Shown one piece after another: positions 1 through 12,242 of a stretch of 64,000 nucleotides of DNA (the first letter of the stretch is position 1; every line of letters begins with the position of its first letter). Below the pieces are notes generated by a model. The model saw only the letters and a list, made by a program, of their open reading frames with translations. It made no database searches and was not told the origin of the DNA. Source of the stretch: Camellia lanceoleosa (lineage: Eukaryota > Streptophyta > Magnoliopsida > Ericales > Theaceae); assembly GCA_025200525.1 (NCBI GenBank), contig CM045768.1:47091022-47155021 (forward strand), given 5' to 3'. The translations under genes were made by a program, and so were the position numbers.

Positions 1-421
1 GATATGCACTAGGTCGAATGGTCAAAGGGTGCCGGTAAAACCGGGGTTTGTGTTCTATCTTGGCGAGCATAACCGGTCGACCTTATGGTCATGCCTTGAC
101 AAGACAAGCCTCCAAGAAACCGCCAGAATACCGGATGGCCAACACGGTGTCCTAGGCGCACCAATGCACATGCAATGCAAAGAAACACATAAGTGTAATC
201 AAAAGCAGATATCACGAGTTCGAGTCAAGCTCTCTAAAATCCCAGAGTCGCTTAAATCGTGGGCGTCCGAACGCCCGGGAGGGTTAAGTCGTTCCGTTCA
301 TATTGGGTTTACTACTGATTCGGACTCGATTTGTGTCGGTTCATCTGAACCAAAGAGTCCAAATCCAAACCGTCGTTTGAGAAAAAGCAGTTTTGAAAAA
401 AGTGCCAAACATGGACGCTTT

Positions 422-440
422 GCCAGTCTGAGTCGCCACC
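422..440 (-). other. Primer-binding-site-like sequence, Ogre/Tat type
   Basis: The minus-strand sequence TGGCGACTCAGACTGG follows the LTR end directly. The related copy has a similar sequence at 34447-34465. Plant Ogre/Tat elements typically use a TGGCGACTC-type site complementary to the 3' end of tRNA-Arg. The match here is by recall of that family, not by alignment. Confidence 0.55.
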
Positions 441-3400
441 TAAATATTTGAAATGGGAAATTTAGGAAACCACGACTCGGTCAAGGCCACGTGGTCCGCT
501 ATCATCACCAAAGTGGTCTTGGCTCGGGAGCTTGGGTACGATCGGGGAAGGTCATTTATGAGCACACTTTCGCCCGTCCGACGGCCTCTACTAACCGTGA
601 TATCGATTTTGAAAACTTTATGCGTTCTTATTCGATTATTAGCCTAGAATTACTATGTTATCGCCTGACAAACAAGTATAGACTAGATTGCCTAATTTGG
701 AAATAAACATTGCATATCCGTTCGTTTTGAAAACAGTTTGAAATTGCTACTCGCAAGTAGGCTAAAATACAGATTTCAACGAGTTATTCCAACTCAAGCA
801 ATCCAACCTCCACCCACAGGCATTCAAACAGTTTATCTCACATAAGCACTTAGCCGCATGGTAAGCATACTGTCATGGCAACACTCACACACATGTGATA
901 TGCTAAAGCATAAATACTTACATCGTACTCCGTGCCAAAACAAGAAACTAGTTAGCAAACATGCATGACCTAGTTCATGTTAAATGGCTAATGCAACACA
1001 GGCGAAGATGCAATCTAGACAGGCTCGGCTATCCTAGACATGGCATGTGGAATGCTACAAATAACACGTATTCAATTTGGAATTGAAATACAATGCAGTT
1101 TGTATGACGTGGCGAGCCTCATCGTTGTCAGAAACTGCATGGATGCACGCAGGCATTGCATAAGGTATGCTAAAATAAACGTGCCCTAATCTACCATCGT
1201 AAAATGGTGTAAATAAAGGGAAGAAAGAAGTGGTGGTTGGAAGACATACACACTACTCACACACACTTATTACAGATTCGCCCTCACTCGGAGGGACCAA
1301 AATAATATCTGATCCAAAATAAATGAATAAATATTACAAATTCTAATTACTGAATAAATAAATGTGAAATCAAAGGGGACCACAGCCCTTCGCCTCGAGA
1401 TGCACGAATGATGCATGCTCGATGTCCGCCTTGCCCGGGAACCCGCACCATGCCTCTGTTCCCTCTGTTTTTGCTGCCCTGCCTCTCTGGAAAATTGCCA
1501 CAGTCCTGGGACACCTTCCACATACCATGAATATCACCACCGGTGAAGGGTTGGACCATCGAGCTGGGTTTGGCCACCTGCAATTGAGATTATCGGCACA
1601 AAAAGTGTGCGGTCGGCCTTGAAAGAGTGCGGTCGGCACTAAATTCTGCAGGAGAGCAGTTTGTGACAATGACGACAGAGAGCATGGTATGAAATTTTGG
1701 GACAAATGTATGCACGGATACACGCCCTATTATGCAATGGACACAAGGGAGCATGGCCTCGACCCCGGCCACCAATCACGCATTTCAATGCATGATGGCC
1801 CAAGAAGCCAAAGTGTGCAACTTCAATGTGGAATGAAATGCACATAAACAAACAAAGAGCTCAACCTCTATCATACTCAATTCAAGAGGTAAAGCATGCA
1901 TGTCAAATGCGACCTAAGCATGCAATCTAACATGCAATATGAACATGCGAGTATATAAACATGCTAGGCATACAACCTAAGCAACACATACAAAGTAAGC
2001 ATGCTACAATATATGAGGGAATGGACTTAAACTAGATTAGGCAGCCTCAAACAAGCCTAAAATAGTGGCCATAAGATGAAAATGAGGCGCCTCGAAATGC
2101 GTGCATACTTGCACGCAAACCGATGCGATGGCATATACAATGCAATATGGTTAAAATGGCATATACAATGCAACATGGACTTATACTAACATGAGAGAGC
2201 CTCAACCACACTCACATAAGAGGCCGTGAGATGAAAATGAAGTGCCTCGAAATGCGTGCACACGGGCACGCAAACCGAGGCAATGGCATAAAGGCATGAA
2301 ATGGCATGGCAAACGATATGAAAACATGCTGATGGAATTTCAGCACTGAAATGTGGGGGAAAACAGTCCCGAATCATGGCCAAAGTACATCCGATGCACG
2401 GAATAGTCCCGAAACATGAATTTTGGCACCCGAAATGGCCTATAGCTATGCCAAAAGTGCAAGATATGAACATGAAGTATGAAGACAGCAGCTAGAAAGT
2501 CCCAAAAAAAGCATTTTTCAGTTTATTACATGGCCACAAAAACACATACAAGTATGGGAAAAATCCTACGCAAGGAAAGGGTCCTGAGGGGCAAAGAGAT
2601 AACCGATACATGGAGGCTCCAAACAAGTGAGGGCCCTTCTACAATGTTGTAGAGGGACCCAGAATATGGCTATTTAAAGCAGATGTCTGAGCCAAAATCA
2701 GTATACAAATAGGCTCAAAATGTCATGCAAAACAAGGGCAAAATGAGGCCACAACATGAGGTATATAAAGGGTGCATCAAATAGTCAAAGACCCTTCATG
2801 AGACATGTAGAGGGGGTCAAAATAAGACACTTTTCAGGCCTGTCAAAGACCCAAAAACAGAAGCATGGTAGGCTAACAAAGCATGCGAAATTACGGTAAA
2901 TAGAAGAGATTATGAAACAAGTGCAAGATAGAGTTACCAAACATGGTTGAGCCCTTATTCAATGTTGAAGAAGGGCTCAAAATAAGCCTACTTTCAGTTT
3001 ATTACATGCTCAAAAACAGGTTATACACCATCCAAATATACTATGCAAGAATCATGGCATACAAGGGGGTAAAGAGATAGGTGCTAGATTCTATCACCAA
3101 ACAGCAAGGGGTCCTCAATCAAACATGAAGAGGACCCCAAAATAAGACTATTTTAAGTTTGGGTCGGAGCCCAAAAGTGCTTGCAAGCAAGGCTTAGATG
3201 TGAAGCAAGAAAATACTAGAAAAGGGAAGATGAGAACTCACCCTTGAAGACTAACTCTTGGCTGCCCTTTTGACTGAAAAAAAGTGCCTCCTAGCCTCTG
3301 AGAAGACCTCCAAGCCGCTGGAAATGGAGTGGTGGTGGTGGTGCTAGGTGGTGGTGAAGGAATGGCCCAAGAACAAGGGTGTTTGGAGGTGGAATGAGAG

Positions 3401-4452
3401 AGATATATTGAGAGATGGAGGGATGTATATGTATATATCAGATATACATATATTTCTCTGGTTTTTTGTTCCAAAGTCTCCAACCTTTTGCAATGGGAGA
3501 GAAGGGCTCTTTAAATAGGCAAAGACAAAGGTTCTTGGCTTCTCCAAGAAGCCAAATGAAAGGGGCCAAAGGGTGCAAAGGGTTTGTGGCTTATTTGAGA
3601 AGCTTGGACAGCTGGTTGACTTCTTGAGGAAGCCAAGACAAGGGGTCAAGGCTTCCTCAAGAAGCCTTGAGCAAAGGGTGCCCCAAAAAGGGCCAAAAAG
3701 TGGTTAAAGGGATAAGTGATAGCTGAGGGTCTCAAATGGCCGAGATCCTTTCAACAAAGTTGAAGAGGGGCTCAAAATAAGACACTTTGTAGTTTACGAC
3801 CAAGTCCAATACAGCCCACAAGTATGCCTAAAATACCGTGCAAAAATAGGCCCAAAAAGAGGTAAAGAGGCAAGTGACAGATGGAGATGTCAAACAGTAA
3901 AAGGTCCTTAATCAAACATGAAAAGGACCTCAAAATATGACTATCTCAAGTTCGGGTCGGAGCCCAAAAATGTAGAACGAAGGCTCGGGAGCCGAAACAC
4001 GCAGTTCGGGGCCCCGAAAGTGGGCTGTTAGGCACCGGAAGTGGTGTTCGACCACGAAGTTGGTTTCTCGGACCCCAGTGTCCCTCGAAAGGGAGTAAAT
4101 AAGATGCATGCCAAAAACCGGGGCAAACGGAGGTGGTTAGACGGTCCCGAACCGAGGCACACGGCTCAGCCGAACCGGCTCCGAAATGGGCAAAATGGCC
4201 TACGACCACAAAACGTAGCCTACGGCCACTGAGAGATGGTGCACGAGACCTCTCCCTCCCTTTGGGAAGAGAAAACAAAGAAAACGGAGCCTGGTTCGCA
4301 AACCGAGGCAAAGCACAAAGAGTCCGGAAGTCCGGAGGCAAGGCTCGTAGCCGAGACTCCGAAACTTCTGAGCGAGCACAGTATGCAATATCACCAAGCG
4401 CTCAATCGGTGACGTCTGAGTCTTGAGGACGGTCAAAAATGGGGTGTCTACA
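441..4452 (-). repeat. 4.0-kb Ogre/Tat-like 5' LTR
   Basis: The LTR starts at 4452 and ends at about 441, just before the primer-binding site. A TATA-like box on the minus strand lies near 3509-3518 (ctatttaaag), so sequence left of about 3480 should be transcribed leader. Its counterpart in the copy at 30681-34446 is TATATAAG at 31299-31306. The LTR contains repeated stem-loop modules (2631-3929). Reading frames of up to 131 codons occur here, but none resembles a known protein and I treat them as chance. Confidence 0.7.
2631..3929. repeat. Diverged tandem modules, each with a stem-loop
   Basis: At least six modules contain a short inverted repeat followed by a conserved tail of the type caaaataagac. 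The stem-loops are at 2631-2660, 2791-2818, 2949-2978, 3108-3138, 3742-3773 and 3901-3929. Stems differ between copies but stay paired: GAGCCCTT with AAGGGCTC, GGGGTCCTC with GAGGACCCC, AGGTCCTT with AAGGACCT. The first four lie downstream of the putative TATA box and would be in the RNA leader. The last two lie upstream of it. Confidence 0.7.
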
Positions 4453-4454
4453 AC

Positions 4455-5749
4455 TATTTTGACACATATTCCCCTGTGATAAGAATAACATCCATTCGCA
4501 TGTTTATTGCTATAGCAGCATTGTTTAATTTAGAAATACATCAAATGGATGTTAAAACAGCTTTCTTAAATGGTGATCTAAATGAAGAGATCTACATGGA
4601 GCAACCCGAAGGGTTTATAGTATCAGGGCAAGAAAAGAAAGTTTGTCGACTTGTAAAATCGCTTTATGGATTAAAACAAGCACCTAAGCAATGGCATGAA
4701 AAATTTGATCATGTAATGCTTACTAATGGGTTTAAAATAAACGAATATGACAAATGCGTCTATGTTAAAAACACTGACCAAGGATATGTCATAGTTTGTC
4801 TTTATGTGGATGACATGCTTATCATTGGAAGCAGTCAAAACATGATCAAATCAACTAAGCAAATGCTTAACAAAAGATTTGATATGAAAGATATGGGGGT
4901 CGCAGATGTTATATTAGGAATGAAAATTACTAAAACATCCGACGGATATGCATTATCTCAATCTCATTATATTGAGAAAATTCTTGATAAATTTATCAAG
5001 GATGATTTGAATTTAGCAAGAACACCTGTCGACCTCAGGCTTTATTTATCGAAAAATAAAAGTGATACAGTGTCTCAGTTAAAATACTCCCAAATCATTG
5101 GAAGCCTAATGTACCTAATGAATTGTACTCGTCCTGATATAGCTTATGCTATCAGTAAATTGAGTAGGTACACTAGTAACCCTGGAGAAGACCATTGGAA
5201 AGCGATCATTCGGGTTCTTAGATATCTAAGATTTACTCGTGATCATGGTTTGAACTTTACTCGATATCCAGCAGTACTCGAAGGTTATTGTGATGCCAAT
5301 TGGATATCGGATACTAAAGATTCAAAATCTACTAGTGGATATGTCTTTACTCTAGGAGGCGCTGCTGTTTCTTGGAAGTCCACGAAACAAACTTGCATCG
5401 CACGATTCACAATGGAATCCGAGTTCATTGCTTTAGACAAAGCAGGTGAAGAAGCAGAATGGCTTCGTCACTTCTTAGAGGACATTCCAATGTGGCCAAA
5501 ACCTGTGCCAGCTATTTGCATTCATTGTGATAGTCAATTGCAATAGGCAGGGCACAAAATCATATGTATAACGGTAAGTCACGACATATTCGTTGTCGAC
5601 ATAATACCGTTAGGCAGTTGTCAAACGGAATAATCTCAATAGATTATATAAAATCTAAGGAGAATATTGCGGATCCGTTAACAAAAGATTTGACAAAAGA
5701 GCTAGTGTATAGTTCATCGAAGGGAATGGGATTAAAGCCTATTACATAA
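4455..5749 (+). pseudogene. Copia element 1 reverse transcriptase and RNase H, frameshifted
   Basis: The reading frame runs from 4455 to a stop at 5544-5546 and resumes in another frame to 5749. It begins inside the RVT_2 (copia reverse transcriptase) domain: [14 protein letters not shown] carries the first catalytic aspartate and [12 protein letters not shown] the intact YVDD box. The RNase H part includes YCDANW, a TSGYVF-type segment and MESEFIAL. Near 5537, right after CDSQ, one base appears lost and the C-terminal part (RAQNHMYNGKSRHIR, ENIADPLTK) continues in the +1-shifted frame. The N-terminal three quarters of the polyprotein are missing because of the Ogre insertion. Codon choice and domain order are normal for a copia element. 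Inactivity is inferred from the frameshift and the interruption. Confidence 0.9.
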
Positions 5750-6362
5750 GAGTCGTCATAATGGTAACCCTACTTATATGATTGGAGATCCCAAGAACTA
5801 AATTCAAAGGGACAACTAAGTTATGTATGGCTCGCCAGAAATCACCAAGGGATTAAAATTCCTGCCCATTCCTATGGTGAGAGTGATATCTGCAATATTT
5901 GTTGTGTGCAGGGGTATAAGGATAAGCTTTGCTTTTAATGATTACTTATATCTTGATTAAGGCATAAAATCAAGACGAGTATAAGGAGATACTCACAATA
6001 AGAATCACCTATATGAGTATTGAACTGGGACCAGTTCTCTGAGAATGAAAAAGGCTACATTCTCTAGAAATACTCATGAAAACCAGGTGCGTTCAAGGCC
6101 AAAATGAACACAACAGTGAGAACCACGATGTGTTAGAAGATATTTTGTGTGAAATCTATTGTCTTGGCTTACACAAATGGCTGAACAATTCAAGGCATCG
6201 CGTCCATTGGTTAGCCAGTAAGTCTGATAGGTTATCACTAGGGAAGGTTCAAAGCCGAAAACTACCTATCCTGATGCAAGATATTTTCGACTTATACTCT
6301 TTCGGTAAAGTCTGCATATTGTTGCATTTCCGCTGTCATCAAATTCCATTCATGTGGGGGAT
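5750..6362 (+). other. Copia element 1 3' untranslated region and polypurine tract
   Basis: No coding sequence is visible between the end of RNase H and the 3' LTR. The purine run atgtggggga at about 6352-6361 sits directly against the LTR start and fits the plus-strand primer used in second-strand synthesis. Confidence 0.7.
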
Positions 6363-7627
6363 TGTTGGAAATGGTTATAAATTCTGGATAAAACCAGAAT
6401 TTTATCCTAAGTTTGGTCTAATATTTAGGTGGGCCCCGTGCGTCGATTTACGCGGGTCAAAGTGGTAACGCGTTCTATGCCGCGTTGTGATTCATGTGGT
6501 ATATTTGGTTGCTCAAAACCATTACCGAGTGAATGGGAAATTGAAGCCAAAGTGTGCTCCATGGAAATGGAGTTTTGAAGGAAAATCCTTAAAGGTATTG
6601 AATAAGGCTTGTCCCACATTGATTTGGTGGGAGGTTTTGAAAGGGTTTATAAGGCATGGATTTGGTACTTGGGGTGTGCCCCAAAGGGTACCCAAGTGTT
6701 TTAAAGGCAGAGGTTATAGACAAAATGGGCTAGACCCATTGGACTCAAAAATCACCACCTGCCAAGACGCCTGGCCGGCTTGGCGCATGGTGTGAGGTTG
6801 GGTTGGGCTTGTTCGGCCCAATACTAATCTTTTTGGGCCAAAAACATTTGAATTTAATTTTATTTTTGGTAAAATAAAATCCAGAATTCAAATTAAACTG
6901 GTTTGGATTTACTATACATCCAAACAGGGCCTTTCTCGTTTTCAAACAAAAATAAACTAGTTTGGTATTATTGCACACCCAAACAGGGCCCTTCCCGTTT
7001 TTGTATCTGTTTAAATTTAAACCCAACAGATTCAAATCTGTTTGAATTCAAAGCCAACAGGTATCATACCTGTTCAATTCAAAACCAAGAGCCACATTTA
7101 CATCTATAAATAGACCAGCCTCCCATTTGGATTTTATTTCAATTTTTGTACTCCATCCTCTGCTATAAATCTCTCTACATTTTGCTGCATTTTATTTCTG
7201 AAAGAAAGAGTGTAAACACTTAGTGTGTTTGTAAGGCAAACAATTTGTAGTGCTGCTATTGTTTGTAGAAGATCATTTCATCCTGGAAGATAGACGTCCA
7301 AATTCTAAAAGTACCGTGAAGAGGACAAATCTGTCTTAAGAACACAGTGTCAAACACTGGACTTGATCAGTTTATAATTCGAAAAAATTAAATCAAGTAA
7401 GTTATTTAATTTATTTTATGTGTTATTATTATTTGTTTAAATCAGATTCTAATTTTGTTTTTGTAACAAAATAAAATCTGTTTTTATTTTTTATTTTTTT
7501 TTATTTCGAGTTTGATTTTTGTAATCAAACAAATTTTCTCCTTTTCTTTATTTCTTTAAATTCTAAATTGTTGTTTTGTACACAATAGAATTAAAATATT
7601 TTAAATACAGTGAAGATTGTTCCTACA
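6363..7627 (+). repeat. Copia element 1 3' LTR
   Basis: The boundaries follow from the polypurine tract on the left and matching ends: the LTR opens with TGTTGGAA and closes with TTCCTACA, an 8-bp inverted repeat with one mismatch. A TATA box, TATAAATA, lies at 7104-7111. Length is 1,265 bp. The partner LTR is outside the window, so the right edge rests on the inverted end repeat alone. Confidence 0.7.
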
Positions 7628-8384
7628 AGAATGTGGCCGATGAGTCAGGTTCTTGATTCTGAAATAACCAAGTTCAAAAAGTTCTGCACTGGGTTTCTTG
7701 AAGCACCCAGGGAGAGAGAGTCAGCCAAAAATGTATATGATTGATATGTATGCCCTTTTTTAGGTCCCGTCTCACCAATTTAGAAATAGAAAATATATCG
7801 AGAGAGCCAGAGAGATGTATGTGTCCTCTATGTATTATCCTTTTTACCCTCTCACCTGTTCTCCTCTCTTTTCAATATCCTCCACCTTCTCACCTGTTCT
7901 CCTCTCTTTTCAATATTCCTTCACAAAAGAGAGATAGCTTTTTTGAACCTTTTCTTCTTCTTTTTTTCTTTTTTTCTTACCAGCCCAATCAAAACAATAA
8001 AGAAATATATCTCTTGTACCCACCCCCATCATTCTGACCATCTTTTCTTTTCTTTTTTTTATTTTCTATTGTTTTTGTTTTATTATTTTCTTTTATCAAA
8101 TATAAAAAAATGTATGATTAATACCAATTTAGATAAAAACATCTAAAATATGTACAATACACAATATTATATAAAATTATAAAATACTACAAATTAATAA
8201 AATACTAAAACAAGATTTTAGTGATATAAAATAATTTGGGCCAAAATGGGTGAGGTTTGGGATTAAAACGTCAATTTGATTTTTCTGTTGACAAATTCAT
8301 AAAATGGCATATTTCAATTTTCATCATGGGGTGTTGAAAAGAAAGTGCCCAAGTCTTAGGACTGATCAAAATTTGGTGTCGACA
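7628..8384 (-). mobile_element. Ogre-like LTR fragment, start only
   Basis: The minus strand begins at 8384 with TGTCGACACC and shares about 60 bases of its start, including the ACTTGGGCAC motif, with the LTR that starts at 10027. It is cut at 7627 by copia element 1, so the rest is probably left of the window. It is pyrimidine-rich on the plus strand, with a 38-bp tandem duplication (7850-7880 and 7888-7919). No gene is seen. Confidence 0.55.
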
Positions 8385-10027
8385 GGAGTAGTAAATTTGA
8401 TTCACGAACCATCAATCGATGCAATTTCATTGCATAATGGCCTATGAACCAAAATGTGTAAGTTCAATAAATGTAACAAATAAAGACTCTCAAACCCCCC
8501 CTATCATGGATTGATCAAGGGAAGTGGTTGACAATGACTCTTGAACTGTTTTCATCACTAACAAGTATGAAACGATTCAAGACTCAAGGGGTTCAATTAA
8601 CGTCCGATTGAACCCAAACCAAGTTATTATCTTGCATCATTTTAGTCCCAATTTTATTACTTCATTTTAATTACCTTTCCATTCTTTAATTCATTAAGTC
8701 CAAAGATGGGCTTTAAGTCCTTTAATGGAAAGAAGCATCAAACTAAGAGTTGTTTGAGGCATAAGAGAAGTGTCATGCCGTTGGTAATGAACCCCCAAAG
8801 ACATTAAACCATTAAACATAATACCTCAATCCCATGCTTAAACAAACAAGTAGCTTGAAACAACTTTCAAAACAAAGAAAAAGCCAAAAAATGAGAGAGG
8901 TTGCAGAGGTCATTAGAGGTGATCATAAGTATGGAAAGCCATAAACAAATGCTATCAACTCAAATAGGATGGTGACTAAGGCCTAAACCACCAAACTTAT
9001 GAGGACTATTACACTATAAGCATGCAATACAAAGCTTAAATGTAATGAACACTCAAAAATAGTCTTAAAACAGTGCTAAATAAGTCCTATAATATGCTGG
9101 AATTAAGACAAAAATAGCTAAAATAATAAGCTAAAACATAGAGCATGCTAGGCTAGTAAGCAAGACACAAGGAGGGGAGGCTAACCCCTCCAATTTTGGG
9201 TTTCAAAACAATATTTTAGCCACTAAAATAACTCAAAAAATCAATGTTTAAAAGTTCAAAAAAAGATAGTGTAAAGGTGGGAAACACAAGGGTAAAGGCT
9301 AGAAAAGCAAGGTGGAAAGAATGGTGAACCATCCCTCCACCTTTTAAGGCCTTAAACCACAAGTTTCAGCCCAAAAATAGTGAAAAAATGGTAAGAAAAG
9401 AAGCAACTAAACCAATGAGACAAGCAAAGTCTTATACCTCTTAAAGAGAAAAACAATTTTAAGCAATAATTTAACACATACACACCCTCAAGAGCTCAAG
9501 ATGGGCTCAAAAGTACCTCAGCTCAAAGATGGCAAGGTTTGGATAAGAGTGTATAGAAAAAAAACTCAAGAAATTTCAAGAAAGAGAGAGAATGAATTTT
9601 GCTCCAATTTTTCTAACTCTCAAAAATAGGATAGAAGGTCCTATATTTATAGAAAAATAGGTCACTCCCTCAGAAACATCCATCCATATACGTGGGAGCA
9701 GATGCAAGCATTTGAGCAAACAATTGGCACAGTTGTCATAAAATATTTGCAAAACACACTTGTGGCCAGCCGGCCACACTCTTGGCCGACAAGGCATAAG
9801 GGTGGCCGGCAGCCAAAAGGGATGGCCTGCAACCCCCAAGTTTTTCAGGTTTGAAAGGCTGAGGTTTTAGTGCAAAAACAGGGCACAAGGTTTGCAAAGT
9901 TTTGAGGCTCAAAGCTGTGGCTTTCCACCAAGGACTTTTGAGCACTTGACAAGCACATACATTCATCATTGGATATGAAAGTGATGGTGCCCAAGTCGCA
10001 AGGGCGGTCAAAAATTGGGTGTCTACA
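8385..10027 (-). mobile_element. Ogre-like LTR fragment, 3' end missing
   Basis: The minus strand starts at 10027 with TGTAGACACCC, as in the LTR at 4452. A TATA-like box (TATTTATAG on the minus strand) lies near 9640-9655, where the plus strand reads ctatatttatag. The plus strand carries GGCCGGC motifs at 9768-9815. The left part resembles the middle of the 30681-34446 LTR rather than its end, so the LTR is truncated where the next fragment begins at 8384. No coding domain is visible. Confidence 0.6.
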
Positions 10028-10536
10028 GTAATATATTTTCTGTATATACAAGTGTGTATATCTGCAGCAGACTTAGCCCAAAAAGTTTAGGTTAGTAAAC
10101 CACTAATCTGGCCCAACCCAAACAAAACCTATTCCAGCAAGCTTCAAGCCCAAGATCCACGACCCACGAATCACGGACTACGGACCACAGACCCAGACCT
10201 AGCCCGGTCCGGGCGGGTAGGTGGCGTGCATGTGTGGCAATTTTTCCATAACTAACTTGGACCATAGTCTTGGCCTAAGTCTATCCTTGAAGCATCTATA
10301 ACTCCATTCTTTTGGAAAATTTGGATGCCCCAAAGGGCTCATGTGCTTCTCATAATCTTGAGATTTAAATACCCATCAAAATTTTCCTCTACAATCAATG
10401 TGAGATTGGTACCTATACACAATTCTCAATACCTCATTTATGAGGTCAACTTTATGAGACAATTCCTCATTCAATTCTCAATGGTTTTTGGTTATTCTTT
10501 TGTGGTGTAAAGACCTTGTTACAAAAAATCTAAACT
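10028..10536. other. Unassigned sequence between LTR elements
   Basis: This stretch has no recognisable gene or complete repeat. Its right half (about 10300-10536) is the left flank of copia element 2 and should once have been continuous with 23907-24102. Phrases such as aatgtgagattgg occur in old plant repeats, but I cannot assign it. Confidence 0.4.
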
Positions 10537-10541
10537 CATTT

Positions 10542-11448
10542 TGTTATCCCAAGTAGGCAATCCAAGAGGGAGGTGAATTGGGTTTAAAAAAAAACATTTA
10601 CAATATTAAAATTAATAAACAGAATATTCAAAATTTTAACAAATAAAAAATAGAATAATAATTATCAATATAAAAGTAAGAGAGATAGGGAGAGAAAATC
10701 AATCAATGAGATTTATAGTGCTTCGGCACACCAGGCCTACGTCCACTCCCCAAGGAACCTCCTTGAGAATCTCTTTACTATCAAAATGAATCAATATACC
10801 ACCAAGTCTTTACCAAGCTTGTGAATTTTGCACACGTCTTACTTTTATCTATTGAGCCTCACTCAATAGTAAATGCTTTACCCTTACAAAAATCTCTCAA
10901 AAAATGAATAAAAATAAGAGGTACTTAAATCCTCTTTTACAATAATTCTCTCACAAATAATAGATATGAAAGTGTAAGAACAAAAGTTACACTTAGATCT
11001 GAAAGTGAAAAAGTATAATACAATATACTCAAAAATTTTGGAGCACACAGATTTTTTTCTCTTCAAGTTCTTGATTTTTCTCTACACAAAACACTTCTAT
11101 TTATATCCAAGAATCTATCCATTGGGAGATGAGACGCCCTTCTTGACAGAACAGATGCTCCTGATACTCCTTGATTTCAAATAGACGATACAAGATAATT
11201 ATTTAAAAAGATAATAAAAGTAAAACTAACTTTTTCCTTTTTTTCAAACATAAAGCCACCGTTTTTCTCTTGTAGGCAATTTAACCAAAATAATATAATA
11301 TAATATTCACAACTTTGAATTCAAACATGCAAATGATTTGCTTCATCTTTTTCTTCTTGTTTTATTATAATAATATAATACAATATTTACAACTTTGAAT
11401 TCAAACAAGCAAATTATTTGCTCTATTTTTTTCTTGTTTTATTATATA

Positions 11449-11499
<51 letters not shown>

Positions 11500-12020
11500 A
11501 CATGATATACTCAATGTAGTGTAAAAAGTCTAATTGCTCACGTGATGTATCGTATTTATATTATATACATTATATATAATATTCTAATCAAATATTTGCA
11601 TACACAATAAAATCTCTTTAAGTAATATTTATGATAGATCTGAACATATATATCCTTTTTAAATTTTTATATATGTTGTAGAGATTTTAAAATAAATCTA
11701 ACCTACCACTCCATGTGGATATATTCCTTTTGTCAAAAGAAGACAACTCATTCATATCAAATTTATTAAAATAATACAACCAATCAATATCAAATTTGTC
11801 AAAAGATGAATACTGATCAGCCTAAATTTTCAAAAAGTGAATAGCAAAGTTTTCAAAAATATTTTTTATTTAAGTAATATTTAACAAATGTATCATACAA
11901 TATATATATATATATTAAACAAATAATATTTTAGGTCAAATAATATAAAATATGTATATTATTTACAAATTTTCAATTAATATTTTAGATATCATCAAAA
12001 TTTAAACAACATGATTAACA
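10542..12020 (-). repeat. Copia element 2 3' LTR
   Basis: This 1,479-bp LTR is bounded by TGTTAT and GATTAACA and matches 18791-23901 once the inserted solo LTR is removed. A TATA-type box is near 11098-11105 on the minus strand. A (TA)n(TG)n microsatellite at about 11448-11500 is clearly longer than in the partner LTR (near 19680-19706). Confidence 0.92.
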
Positions 12021-12242
12021 ATCTCCACCTTTTTTATGATGGCAATATGTGTATGGATTTGACACAAAATAAAAATCAACAAGTTATTTGATAATTTTGC
12101 AACATAAGATATTTGATAATTATGCATGCACAACAATTCAAAATCATATTTTTTTCTCCCCTTTTGACATCATCAAAATAAAATATGGAGATAGGAAGCA
12201 AACACATTTGATAAAATAATCTGAGATGCCAAAAATATAATA

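Larger units (their letters stand above)
1..4452 (-). mobile_element. Ogre/Tat-like Ty3/gypsy retrotransposon, 5' LTR plus start of internal region
   Basis: Read on the minus strand, the element begins at 4452 with TGTAGACACCCC and runs leftward out of the window. A related copy lies on the plus strand at 30681-34750, and both share the same beginning, layout, LTR end and internal leader. The inner edge has a primer-binding-like sequence at 422-440, minus-strand TGGCGACTCAGACTGG. This resembles the tRNA-Arg-type site known from plant Ogre/Tat elements. The insertion lies in the reverse transcriptase of a copia element, between the first base of an Asp codon and the bases actat at 4453-4457. 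Positions 1-421 are the untranslated start of the internal region, and no gag or pol of this element is in view. The superfamily call is inferred from LTR length, end sequence and primer site, because no coding domain is visible. Confidence 0.7.
4453..7627 (+). mobile_element. Copia element 1, 3' half (pol remainder plus 3' LTR)
   Basis: Ty1/copia coding sequence begins abruptly at 4453, where the Ogre-like element interrupted it. It continues through reverse transcriptase and RNase H to a polypurine tract (about 6353-6361) and a 3' LTR (6363-7627). The gag, protease, integrase and 5' LTR must lie left of the Ogre insertion, outside the window, so the target duplication cannot be checked. Confidence 0.85.

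Noticed and set aside
29..451. 140-codon frame at the left edge
   Set aside because: It lies antisense in the untranslated leader and primer site of an Ogre-like element and resembles no protein family I know.
3946..4341. 131-codon frame in the LTR
   Set aside because: It is part of a non-coding LTR, is not visibly conserved in the related LTR at 30681, and other long frames overlap it on the opposite strand.
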